Source: JAIVJN01 sp036732565 (GTDB taxonomy: Bacteria; Acidobacteriota; Vicinamibacteria; Vicinamibacterales; UBA2999). Taken from it: a stretch of 14,505 nucleotides of DNA. A program made the translations under genes and the position numbers. This document shows, in pieces, positions 1 to 7,480 of this stretch. Location of the stretch: positions 1 to 14,505 of the forward strand of contig DAINCF010000142.1 in assembly GCA_036732565.1 (NCBI GenBank), written 5' to 3'. The number at the start of each line of letters is the position of its first letter. Within the stretch, counting starts at the first letter, position 1. A model generated the notes under the pieces. That model did not search any database. It was not told the origin of the DNA and worked only from the letters and a program-made list of their open reading frames with translations.

Positions 1-954
1 CTGGCCGCCGAGCTCGACGTCACGCGCGCCACGGCGGAGTCGGATCTCAGTCACCTGGCGCAGCAATGCTGGGACGCCGTCGCGACCACCTTGGACGAGG
101 TGAACGTCGAGGTCCAGCAGATGGAAGCGGCCGGCGCCGTCGAGCCCGACATCCGCGCGATCCGCGCCGCCGAGGCGCCGGAACCGGATGAAGAAGCCGT
201 CGACGCAGCGGCGGAACCCCTGGAACCCTTAGAACCCACCGAACCCGTAGAACCTCTAGAATCCCGAGAACCTCTAGAGCCCACGGAACCTCTCGAACTC
301 GGTTCGGTGCGGATGACGGCCGAAGAAGCGATCACCGAGTTGAAGAGCAAAATCGATCGCCTCGGTCCCGTGAACATGATGGCGATCGAGCAGTTCGACG
401 AGCTCGAACAACGTCACACCTTCCTGACGACGCAGCGCAAGGATCTCGTCGATTCGATCGCGCAGACCAACGAAGCGATTCGGCGCATCGACGAGACGAC
501 GCACGCGCGGTTCCGGGAGGCGTTCACCGCCATCGCCGGGAACTTCCAGCTGACGTTCTCGACGCTCTTCGGCGGCGGTCGCGCCGGCCTGACGCTGCTC
601 GACGAAAACGATCCGCTGGAGAGCGGTATCGATATCGTCGCGTCACCTCCCGGCAAGCGTCTGCAGAACGTGCAGCTGCTCTCCGGCGGTGAGAAGGCGC
701 TGACCGCCATCGCCCTGATGTTCGCGATCTTCCGCTACAAGCCCAGCCCGTTCTGCCTGCTGGACGAGATCGACGCGCCGCTCGACGACGCGAACATCGG
801 CCGGTTCGTGGAGATGCTGCGCGGCATGCTGGCGCGCACGCAGTTCATCATCATCACCCACAACCGCAAGACGATGGAGATCGCCAACCGTCTCTACGGC
901 GTGACGATGGAAGAGCCGGGCGTGTCGAAGCTGATCTCGATGCAGCTGAACTAG
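1..954 (+). CDS. smc: Chromosome segregation protein SMC, C-terminal part (5' end outside window)
   Basis: This is the C-terminal 317 residues of SMC, the ATPase of the condensin-like complex (with ScpA/ScpB) that compacts and segregates the chromosome. The frame is open from base 1, so the gene starts upstream. Residues 1-50 look like the end of the returning coiled coil. Residues 72-100 are a Glu-Pro-X repeat. A short helix leads to LGPVN (121-125), the usual head-proximal junction. The head is intact: FGGGRAGL (190-197), ABC signature LSGGEKA (227-233), Walker B LLDEIDAP (253-260) and H-loop His287 in ITHN. It ends with the family-typical LYGVTMEEPGVSKLIS at a TAG stop. lspA converges on it after a 30-nt gap with no obvious terminator hairpin. 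Identification is secure; the acidic Pro-rich insertion is the only oddity. Confidence 0.97.
   Translation: MAAELDVTRATAESDLSHLAQQCWDAVATTLDEVNVEVQQMEAAGAVEPDIRAIRAAEAPEPDEEAVDAAAEPLEPLEPTEPVEPLESREPLEPTEPLELGSVRMTAEEAITELKSKIDRLGPVNMMAIEQFDELEQRHTFLTTQRKDLVDSIAQTNEAIRRIDETTHARFREAFTAIAGNFQLTFSTLFGGGRAGLTLLDENDPLESGIDIVASPPGKRLQNVQLLSGGEKALTAIALMFAIFRYKPSPFCLLDEIDAPLDDANIGRFVEMLRGMLARTQFIIITHNRKTMEIANRLYGVTMEEPGVSKLISMQLN
214..300 (+). repeat. 9-nt degenerate tandem repeat inside smc (Glu-Pro-X)
   Basis: Nine consecutive 9-nt units, each starting GAACC or a one-base variant (for example GAACCCCTG, GAACCCTTA, GAACCTCTA), plus a 6-nt remnant. Each unit encodes Glu-Pro-Leu/Thr/Val (once Glu-Ser-Arg), so the array stays in frame and gives an acidic, proline-rich, presumably disordered stretch at residues 72-100 of the visible SMC fragment. 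The unit count and period are read directly; disorder is inferred. Confidence 0.9.
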
Positions 955-961
955 GCTCCAC

Positions 962-991
962 TTGACACTCCAGTAAAGCGTCGGTTAGGCT
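962..991 (+). promoter_or_regulatory. Promoter-like element antisense to lspA
   Basis: A perfect TTGACA (962-967) is followed after 18 nt by TAGGCT (986-991) on the + strand. It lies in the smc-lspA convergent gap and overlaps the lspA stop codon. If active it would start transcription into lspA in the antisense direction. The -10 match is weak (3 of 6 to TATAAT) and nothing else supports it. Confidence 0.2.
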
Positions 992-1470
992 CTGGCCCCA
1001 CGGCGAGAGCCGGCCACCGCGACGATGGCGGCGCCGAGCATGATCGCCACGTCAGCGACGTTGAAGATGCCGGTTCGCAGTGGGCCGATGCCGACGTTCA
1101 TGAAATCGACGACGGCGCCAAACCTCACGCGATCGACGAGGTTGGAGGCGCCACCCGCGACGAACAGCGCGAGCCCGAACAGGGCGGCTCCCAGGAAGTG
1201 CCCGCGGATCGCCACCCACGTCAGCGCGATCAGCAGCAAGCCATTGCCGACGCTGAACACCGCGGTTCGAACGGGTCGCGGCCAATCGGCGCCAAGACCG
1301 AGGAAGGCGCCCCTGTTCTCGACGTATTCGAGCCGAAACGTATCCTGCAGGAACGACTGACTCGGCGCCCCGGCGAGCGTGGTGGCCGCCATGTGCTTCG
1401 TGACGCGATCGCAGCCGATCGTCGCGACCATCGCGGCCAGCAGAACGAGTCGAGCGCCAATCTTGCTCAT
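985..1470 (-). CDS. lspA: Lipoprotein signal peptidase (signal peptidase II)
   Basis: This 161-residue integral inner-membrane aspartic protease removes signal peptides from prolipoproteins after Lgt has lipidated the +1 Cys. Length and motifs match the family: DRVTK (21-25) after the first membrane segment, ENRGAF (51-56) with the conserved Asn52, then NLVDR (110-114) and FNVAD (136-140), which carry the two catalytic aspartates Asp113 and Asp140. Four hydrophobic segments are visible at roughly 6-20, 68-88, 90-107 and 138-154. ATG start at 1470. The upstream GAGAAAG is only a fair ribosome-binding site, but the 27-nt gap to the preceding permease suggests co-transcription. lspA more often sits next to ileS, so this placement is slightly unusual. 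The stop is TAA. Confidence 0.96.
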   Translation of the reverse strand: MSKIGARLVLLAAMVATIGCDRVTKHMAATTLAGAPSQSFLQDTFRLEYVENRGAFLGLGADWPRPVRTAVFSVGNGLLLIALTWVAIRGHFLGAALFGLALFVAGGASNLVDRVRFGAVVDFMNVGIGPLRTGIFNVADVAIMLGAAIVAVAGSRRGARA

Positions 1471-1497
1471 GGGGTGCTTTCTCGAAAGCCGCGGCGA

Positions 1498-3957
1498 CTA
1501 CACACGCAGCGCGTCGACCGGGTCGACGCGGCTGGCTCTCCATGCCGGCAGATAAGTGGCGACCGCGGCGACGATCAGGAGCACCAGCGGCACCACGATG
1601 AAGGTGAGCGGGTCGGCGCCGGTGATGCCGAAGAGCAAGCTGGTCACGAGGCCGGTCATGCCGAAGGCGGCAAACAGTCCCAGGACGACACCACCGGCCG
1701 CGAGCAGCAGCCCCTGCCGCGCGACCATGTTGCGCACGTCGAGATCGCGCGCGCCGAGCGCCATACGAATGCCGATCTCGCGGGTGCGCTGGCTGACGCT
1801 GTACGACATGACGCCGTAGAGGCCGATCGCCGCCAGCAGCAGCGCCAGCACGCCGAACACACCGAGCAACGACGCGCCCATCCGCGGCGCCCACAACGAC
1901 GTCCTGAGCACGGTGCGGTAGGTGTTGACGTTCAGCAGCGGCATCGACGGTTCGAGTTGCTGCAGCTCCCGCCGCACCGTCCCCAGCACGGCGTCCGGAT
2001 CGCCCGCCGCCCGGACCTGCACCGTGACCTGCACGGCATAGCTCTGCTCGATCGGCACGTACATGTGCGCCGTCTCGTTCTCGCCGACGCTGTTGTACTT
2101 GATGGTCTTCGCGATCCCGACGATCTCGCGCCCAGGAGGGCGGTTGATGATGTGCAGATGACGGCCGAGCGCTTCCTCGTTCGGGTAGAACTGCTTGGCC
2201 ATCGCTTCGTTGATGATGATGACGGGCGGCGAGCCTTGGCGATCGTTTGCCGTGAACGCGCGGCCGCGCAGGATGGGAACACCAAGGGTCTCGAAGTAGC
2301 GCTCACCGACCTCGTTGATCTGCGTCAGCCGGCCGTTGCGCGGATCCTTGATGTCCTGATCGTCGCGGAACGTGGTGCGCGCGAAGCCGCCCGCAAAGAG
2401 CGGCACCGCGGTCGAGAGCGTCGCTGACTTCACGCCCGGCACGGCATTCAGTCGCTCCAGCGCGCGCCGATACAGATCGCGCCCGCGGGCCTCGTTGAAG
2501 CCCTGTGTGCCCACGTTCATGCCGAGGAGCATCATCCCGTCCGCATCGAAGCCGAGGTCGGTCCGCTGCGCGTTGGCCAGACTCTTGACGAACAACCCGG
2601 CGCTCACGAGCGCGACCAGCGAGAGGGCCACCTGCGCGACTACGAGGAGGTGCCGGATGTTGTACCAACGGCTCCCGGTGGACAGCGTCGTGCGCTCCTT
2701 CAACTCCGTGACGAGATCGGGTCGTGACGACTGCAGCGCCGGCATCATCCCGAAGAGAATGCCGGTGACCAGCGACACGACGATGGTGAACGCGAGCACG
2801 CGCGTGTCGAAGCTCAGATCGATGAACCCCTCTTGCATGAACGGCGGGCGGAACGCCCACAGGACCGAGCGCGCCCAGTATGCGATGACGATGCCGCTGA
2901 GGCCGCCGGCCAGCGCCAGGATCACGCTCTCGGTCAGCAACTGGCGCATCAGGCGCGCGCGGTTCGCGCCGAGCGACAGCCGGACCGCGATTTCCTGGCG
3001 TCGCGTGCTGGCGCGCGCCAGCAACAGGTTGGCGACGTTGCCGCATGCGATCAACAGCACGAGCCCGACGACGACCATCCCGACCGTGCCCGCCAAGACC
3101 AGCTGCTGGCGAAACGCCGGTGGCAGGGTGCCATCGGCCATCGGCTGCAGCGCGAACGTCCGACCCCGGTTGTCGGTGGGGAAGGCCTCCTCGAGCGCCT
3201 TGCCGATGGCGTCCACGTTGGCCCGCGCCTGCTCCAGCGATACGCCGTCCTTCAGTCGTGCGAAGGCCTGATACACGAGCCCGCGCCGCGAGTTGAATCC
3301 TTCGGCGCCGAGACCGGTGAGCACCTCGTTGTGCATCGCGAACGGGACCCAGAGATCCGGGCCGCCGACCGGGGTATTGCCGCGGAACCCTTCCGCGGTG
3401 ACGCCAATCACGGTGAAGGTATGGCCATTGAGGGTGATGGCGCGTCCGATGAGGTCGGTGGCGCCGCCGAATTGCCGTTGCCACAATCCGTATGACAGCA
3501 CCGTGACGGGATGGGCCCCTTCCTGCTGATCCTCCTCGGGGATGAACGTCCGCCCGGCGGCGATTCGTGCGCCGAGGACGTCGAAGAAGTTCCCGGTGAC
3601 CATTTGCGCGAAAAGCTGCGTGGGCTCGCCGTTTCCGGAGAGCGACAGCGGGGCGAACCCGATCAGCACCATGCCGCTGAAAACAGTGTTCTGCTCGCGG
3701 AGATCGAGGGCGTTCGGCCGTGAGGTGCCGCCGCGAAAGACCGGCGCGCCGTTCACCACCTCGTTCGTGCCCACCGCCACGAGGCGTGAGATGTCGCGCA
3801 CCTGCATCGGGTTGAGCAGGATCGCGTTCACCAGCGTGAAGACGGTGGTGTTGGCCCCAATGCCGAGCGCCAGCGAGAGGACGGCGACCAACGTGACCGC
3901 CGGATGGCGAACGAGCAGTCGTAGCGCGAACTTGACGTCCTGAAGCAGGTTGGCCAT
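1498..3957 (-). CDS. ADOP-type (MacB/FtsX-like) orphan ABC permease, second of tandem pair
   Basis: An 819-residue membrane protein of the ADOP architecture: two MacB-type periplasmic core domains alternating with two FtsX permease domains. The start reads MANLLQDVKFALRLL and is followed by the typical first membrane segment (about 21-43, ALGIGANTTVF). The first FtsX block has membrane segments near 288-315, 340-360 and 390-410 with the RRQEIAVRLSLGA motif. The second block near the C-terminus has RTREIGIRMALGA, with the family-typical ending ASRVDPVDALRV. GGAGGA lies 3 nt before ATG 3957. No ATPase gene is in the window, so the substrate and partner are unknown; MacB relatives act in efflux or mechanotransmission across the periplasm. 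It follows a sister permease by 78 nt and precedes lspA by 27 nt, suggesting one operon. Confidence 0.9.
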   Translation of the reverse strand: MANLLQDVKFALRLLVRHPAVTLVAVLSLALGIGANTTVFTLVNAILLNPMQVRDISRLVAVGTNEVVNGAPVFRGGTSRPNALDLREQNTVFSGMVLIGFAPLSLSGNGEPTQLFAQMVTGNFFDVLGARIAAGRTFIPEEDQQEGAHPVTVLSYGLWQRQFGGATDLIGRAITLNGHTFTVIGVTAEGFRGNTPVGGPDLWVPFAMHNEVLTGLGAEGFNSRRGLVYQAFARLKDGVSLEQARANVDAIGKALEEAFPTDNRGRTFALQPMADGTLPPAFRQQLVLAGTVGMVVVGLVLLIACGNVANLLLARASTRRQEIAVRLSLGANRARLMRQLLTESVILALAGGLSGIVIAYWARSVLWAFRPPFMQEGFIDLSFDTRVLAFTIVVSLVTGILFGMMPALQSSRPDLVTELKERTTLSTGSRWYNIRHLLVVAQVALSLVALVSAGLFVKSLANAQRTDLGFDADGMMLLGMNVGTQGFNEARGRDLYRRALERLNAVPGVKSATLSTAVPLFAGGFARTTFRDDQDIKDPRNGRLTQINEVGERYFETLGVPILRGRAFTANDRQGSPPVIIINEAMAKQFYPNEEALGRHLHIINRPPGREIVGIAKTIKYNSVGENETAHMYVPIEQSYAVQVTVQVRAAGDPDAVLGTVRRELQQLEPSMPLLNVNTYRTVLRTSLWAPRMGASLLGVFGVLALLLAAIGLYGVMSYSVSQRTREIGIRMALGARDLDVRNMVARQGLLLAAGGVVLGLFAAFGMTGLVTSLLFGITGADPLTFIVVPLVLLIVAAVATYLPAWRASRVDPVDALRV

Positions 3958-4035
3958 GCGTCCTCCGCGTCGCGCAGATTAGACACTGCCGCCAGGCTGA
4001 TTGTTCCCACTTCCTTGGAGCGCCACGTTTGAGAG

Positions 4036-6441
4036 CTACTCTGCCCGCAACGCGCCCATGGGATCGATGCGCGCGGCCCGCCGTGCCGGAATGTAACTGG
4101 CGATCATCGTCACACCGAGGAGCACGACGGGGGCGACCAGGAATGAGACCGGATCGGTCGGGGCGATCCCGTACAGCAGTCCCGACAGCAGGGTCGCCAG
4201 CATCCACGAGGTCATTGAGCCGATGACGACTCCCACGAGGGCGATGAGCAGGCCATCGGCGAGCACCATCGTCAACACAGCGCGCGAAGTGGCGCCGAGC
4301 GCGATGCGAAGGCCGATCTCCCTGGTCCGCCTCGACACCGTGTAGGCGACGACGCCGTACAACCCGATCGTGGCGATGGCGAGCGCCAAGGCGGCGAACG
4401 TTGTCAGCAGCCCGGTGCGGAATTGCGGTTGCGCCGCTTCGTCTAGCACGAGCTGATCGAGCGTGGCGATCGACGAGACGACGATCCCCTTGTCGACCGC
4501 GGCGATGGTTCGTCGCAGCGCGGATGCCAAGTCGCCGGGGTCGTTGCTGGTGCGGACGACGAGGAAGGGCGCTACCCACGGCTGCTGCGCGAAGGGGCGA
4601 TAGACGACGTCATCGGGCGGCGTAGCCAGCCCCGCGTACTTGACGTTCGCCGTGACACCCACCACGGTGATCTCGGCCCGGCTGTTCACGCCGTTGCGGA
4701 GGACGGGGAGCGGTAGCGTTCGACCGATCGGGTCCTCCGCGCCAAAGAAGCGTGCCGCCGTCGCCTCGCTGACGATCACCACCTCAGGGTGCCGCTCATC
4801 GTCGGCGTCGGTGAAGAAGCGACCCTTGATCAGCCGCATCTGCAACGCAGGAAAATATCCCGGTGTGGCGGGGACCGCCGCCGCTTGGTAGTCGATATTG
4901 TCTCCGGAACGCCGAAGCGTGACCTGCATGCGACTGACGCTTGGCGGCAGACCCGTGCCTGCTCCCACGGCCCGCACGCCGGGCAGCGCTCGAACCTGAT
5001 CGATCACGCGACCGACCCGGGCGATCGTCTCCGCATCCGGCGGCCGCCCGCCGAACCCCAGGTTCAGCGAGGCGGTGAGAACGTGATCCGTAGACACGCC
5101 GAGATCGACGTTGAGCAACCGCACGAGGCTCCGGCCCATCAGCGATGCGCCGATGAGCAGCATCACGGCGAGTGCCACCTGCGCGGCGCACATCGCGCGC
5201 TGAAGATGCCGTGCGCGCCACGGCGTTGCCGTGCCGGTGGCGGCCTGATTGGGTAGGGTCGCTCCGCGAACGGCCTGCAGCGCCGGTGTCAGGCCGGTTA
5301 GCACGGTCGCCAGGATGGCGAGGCCCACCGCGAAGAGCAGCGCGAGCCCATCGAGATGAATGGCGTCGAGCCTGGGAATCACGTCGGCGGCGAATCGCGA
5401 CAACGCGCCGAGGCTCAGTCGCGCCACGATAGCGCCACACATCGCTCCGGCGACACCCAGCACCGCGCTCTCCACGAGCAGTTGCTGTACCAATCGTCGT
5501 GACGATGCGCCGAGCGCTCGCCGGATCCCGAACTCCCGCTCGCGTGCGGCGTTCCGCGAGAGGAGCAGGTTGATCAGATTGCCGCAGGCGATGCCCAACA
5601 CCATCAGAACGGATGTGAACAGGATGAGCAGGGCTGGACGTACCGCGGAGACCATGCTGTCCGACAAGCCGACGACGGTCGTTCGAATGTCGTCGCTGCC
5701 GCGCCGCTGACCGGCCATCGAGCTCTGGAACATCGGGTGAAGGGCCGCTCGCGCTCTTTCTACGGTGCCGTCCGACTCGAGTCGCGCGGCGACTTGGAAG
5801 AAGCTAGGTCGAGATGTTGCGGAGCGAACGAAGCCAGCCGGCATCCAGACATCGACTGCAGCGCCCGGGAATTGAAAGGTGCGGTCGACGACGCCAACGA
5901 TTGCCAGCACGCCGCGATTCAGCGGGAGAGGCCGACCGATGGCCTGACTAGCCCCGCCGAACAGCCGCTGCGCCAGGCGCGTGCTGATCACCGCCACCGG
6001 CGCTTCATCGTCGGCCGCGTCGAGAGGGCGTCCAGCGACGAATGGCCCGGCTATCGTTGCGAAGAAGGTGTTGGATACGACCGCGGAGTCCAGCACCTCT
6101 GAACCGTGGTCGCCGGATAGCGCCACTGAATCTGTTGCCGTGTAAAGCGCCGTCGATGCGAGCCCGTCGAGTGCTTGTTGCCAGGCGTTCAGCTCGGCGG
6201 ACTGGATGGACAACGGAGCCGGCCTGTGCGCGCCGGCGACAGTGACTTCAGCGCGGGCCATGACGAGCCGGTCAGGATCGCGATAGGGGAGCGGGCGCAG
6301 GAGCACACCGTAGACGATGCTGAACATCGCGACGCTGGCCCCGATGCCGAGAGCGAGGGTCAGGATGGCCGTGGAGGTAAAGCCCGGGCTCCCGGCCAAG
6401 ACACGGATCGCATGGCGAAGGTCTCGCAGCAGGCCGTTCAT
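4036..6441 (-). CDS. ADOP-type (MacB/FtsX-like) orphan ABC permease, first of tandem pair
   Basis: An 801-residue protein with the same layout as its downstream neighbour: start MNGLLRDLRHAIRVL, an ALGIGASVAMFSIVYG membrane segment, a periplasmic MacB-type core, an FtsX block with REREFGIRRALGA, a second periplasmic domain, and a final FtsX block with RTREIGLRIALGA, ending ARIDPMGALRAE. ATG 6441 was chosen because ADOP proteins begin this way and AGAGGTG sits just upstream. The frame stays open for 84 more codons to 6693, but that extension is low in hydrophobicity, unlike the family and overlaps the divergent gene. The two permeases differ over most of their length, so they are not a recent tandem copy. 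No cognate ATPase is seen. Family assignment is firm; substrate is unknown. Confidence 0.9.
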   Translation of the reverse strand: MNGLLRDLRHAIRVLAGSPGFTSTAILTLALGIGASVAMFSIVYGVLLRPLPYRDPDRLVMARAEVTVAGAHRPAPLSIQSAELNAWQQALDGLASTALYTATDSVALSGDHGSEVLDSAVVSNTFFATIAGPFVAGRPLDAADDEAPVAVISTRLAQRLFGGASQAIGRPLPLNRGVLAIVGVVDRTFQFPGAAVDVWMPAGFVRSATSRPSFFQVAARLESDGTVERARAALHPMFQSSMAGQRRGSDDIRTTVVGLSDSMVSAVRPALLILFTSVLMVLGIACGNLINLLLSRNAAREREFGIRRALGASSRRLVQQLLVESAVLGVAGAMCGAIVARLSLGALSRFAADVIPRLDAIHLDGLALLFAVGLAILATVLTGLTPALQAVRGATLPNQAATGTATPWRARHLQRAMCAAQVALAVMLLIGASLMGRSLVRLLNVDLGVSTDHVLTASLNLGFGGRPPDAETIARVGRVIDQVRALPGVRAVGAGTGLPPSVSRMQVTLRRSGDNIDYQAAAVPATPGYFPALQMRLIKGRFFTDADDERHPEVVIVSEATAARFFGAEDPIGRTLPLPVLRNGVNSRAEITVVGVTANVKYAGLATPPDDVVYRPFAQQPWVAPFLVVRTSNDPGDLASALRRTIAAVDKGIVVSSIATLDQLVLDEAAQPQFRTGLLTTFAALALAIATIGLYGVVAYTVSRRTREIGLRIALGATSRAVLTMVLADGLLIALVGVVIGSMTSWMLATLLSGLLYGIAPTDPVSFLVAPVVLLGVTMIASYIPARRAARIDPMGALRAE

Positions 6442-6541
6442 GGGCACCTCTGAGGCCTGTAGTCTACGGGACACAGCCCAGATGAGCTGTTTCCCGAACC
6501 TATTGCCCGGGTGAGCCGTATCTACTGTCGGGAGGGGAACC
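6442..6541. promoter_or_regulatory. Divergent promoter region between ADOP permease and DUF4097-like gene
   Basis: This 100-nt intergenic region must hold the promoters of both divergent transcription units. On the - strand TAGACT (6466-6461) is a -10 candidate about 20 nt before the permease start, embedded in the small palindrome GTAG-A-CTAC. On the + strand TATCTA (6519-6524) is a possible -10 ahead of the GGGAGGGG ribosome-binding site. I see no convincing -35 for either. Confidence 0.4.
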
Positions 6542-7363
6542 ATGCATCTTCGAACGACCAGATCGCTGGCCCGTGCGCTGGTGCTGGTGGGGTTGGGGCT
6601 CGGCGCCGGGGCCTGCGACATCAGCGTTGACGGCAAGGGCGGGTTTTCATTCGACGTCGCGTCGGGGCGAGCCAAAGATGAGTGGGTGCGCACCTACGAG
6701 ATCGCCGATGGCGGGCGGCTGGAGATCATCAACGTCAACGGCCGGATCACCGCAGAAGCGGGCGATGGACCGATGACCGAGGTGCGGGCCGAGCGTCTCG
6801 CCCGGGCGACGACCGACGAGGCCGCGCAGGAGCTCTTGAGCAAGCTGGACATGCGCGAAGAGGCGTCGGACTCGCGCGTGCGCGTCGAGGTCCGGGCGCC
6901 GCGCATGAACGTTCACGGCGGGCACGAGCTGCGGTGGACGATCAAGGTGCCCAAGGGCGTCAACGTCGATCTGCGCACCGTCAACGGCGGCGTGCGGCTG
7001 ACCGGCCTGCACGGCGAGATTCGCGCCCGCGCTACCAACGGCGGTGTAAGCGGCAAGAGCCTGACTGCTTCGTCGCTCGACGCGTCGGTCACCAACGGCG
7101 GCATCGACATTGAGTTCGCCAGCCTGCCGTCCACGGGCACCTTCGACGTCAAGAGCGTCAATGGCGGCGTCACCCTCACGCTGCCGAAGGAAGCGCGCGC
7201 GGACGTGACGGCGCGCTGCGTCAACGGCGGCATCAGCGTCTCCGGCCTCGAGCTGCAGCTCGAAGGCGAGCAGAGCCGGCGGCGCGTGGCCGGCAAACTG
7301 AACGGCGGCGGCGCTCGCGTCACCGCGGAGACGACGAACGGCGGGGTGAGGATCGGGACGTAG
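6542..7363 (+). CDS. DUF4097-like beta-strand repeat protein, probable lipoprotein
   Basis: This 273-residue protein starts at ATG 6542, 4 nt after a strong GGGAGGGG. It has an export signal: basic MHLRTTRSLAR, then a hydrophobic core, ending at Cys25 (GAGAC-DIS). Cys25 is a plausible but non-canonical lipobox, so lipidation is inferred. From about residue 140 the sequence is built of short beta strands punctuated by Asn-Gly-Gly turns at 148, 166, 185, 207, 228, 254 and 266, with an earlier NGR at 66. This matches the DUF4097/adhesin-like beta-solenoid families found next to envelope-stress and membrane-protein genes. No enzymatic motif is visible. Its role is unknown; an envelope scaffold or surface beta-helix is the most that can be said. 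It is divergent from the permease operon. Confidence 0.8.
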   Translation: MHLRTTRSLARALVLVGLGLGAGACDISVDGKGGFSFDVASGRAKDEWVRTYEIADGGRLEIINVNGRITAEAGDGPMTEVRAERLARATTDEAAQELLSKLDMREEASDSRVRVEVRAPRMNVHGGHELRWTIKVPKGVNVDLRTVNGGVRLTGLHGEIRARATNGGVSGKSLTASSLDASVTNGGIDIEFASLPSTGTFDVKSVNGGVTLTLPKEARADVTARCVNGGISVSGLELQLEGEQSRRRVAGKLNGGGARVTAETTNGGVRIGT

Positions 7364-7410
7364 GTCCACCCAAAGCCAGCCCAGGGCGGGTGCCGCGCTG
7401 GTGAGCCTGA

Positions 7411-7448
7411 GCCCCAAGCCCCAGGCCCCAGGCCCCAAGCCCCAAGCC
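7411..7448 (+). repeat. Heptamer tandem repeat GCCCCA(A/G)
   Basis: Five consecutive 7-nt units (GCCCCAA, GCCCCAG, GCCCCAG, GCCCCAA, GCCCCAA) plus GCC lie in the 117-nt gap between the DUF4097-like gene and the M48 protease gene. Units differ only at the last base. The array is noncoding and ends immediately before the inverted repeat at 7449. Confidence 0.9.
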
Positions 7449-7479
7449 GACGAGGGACAGTTGTAGACTGTCTCTCGTC
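7449..7479 (+). promoter_or_regulatory. 13-bp inverted repeat abutting the M48 protease start
   Basis: Arms 7449-7461 (GACGAGGGACAGT) and 7467-7479 (ACTGTCTCTCGTC) pair over 13 bp with a single G-T pair and a 5-nt loop (TGTAG). The right arm ends 1 nt before the GTG start at 7481. The structure also covers a TAGACT -10-like hexamer (7464-7469), so it could be an operator over the promoter or an RNA hairpin hiding the start. No T-run follows, so it is not a classical terminator. Confidence 0.6.
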
Positions 7480-7480
7480 A

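Noticed and set aside
51..377. Ser/Gly-rich open frame antisense to smc (RGS-type repeats)
   Set aside because: It is the reverse complement reading of the Glu-Pro repeat; smc is clearly the coding strand.
2303..4579. A 758-codon open frame on the - strand overlapping both permeases
   Set aside because: It is out of frame with two clear ADOP genes, Arg-rich and domain-free; a composition artefact.
6442..6693. An 84-codon in-frame extension of the first ADOP permease upstream of 6441
   Set aside because: It is unlike ADOP N-termini, overlaps the divergent gene, and the internal ATG at 6441 has a good ribosome-binding site and a family-typical start.
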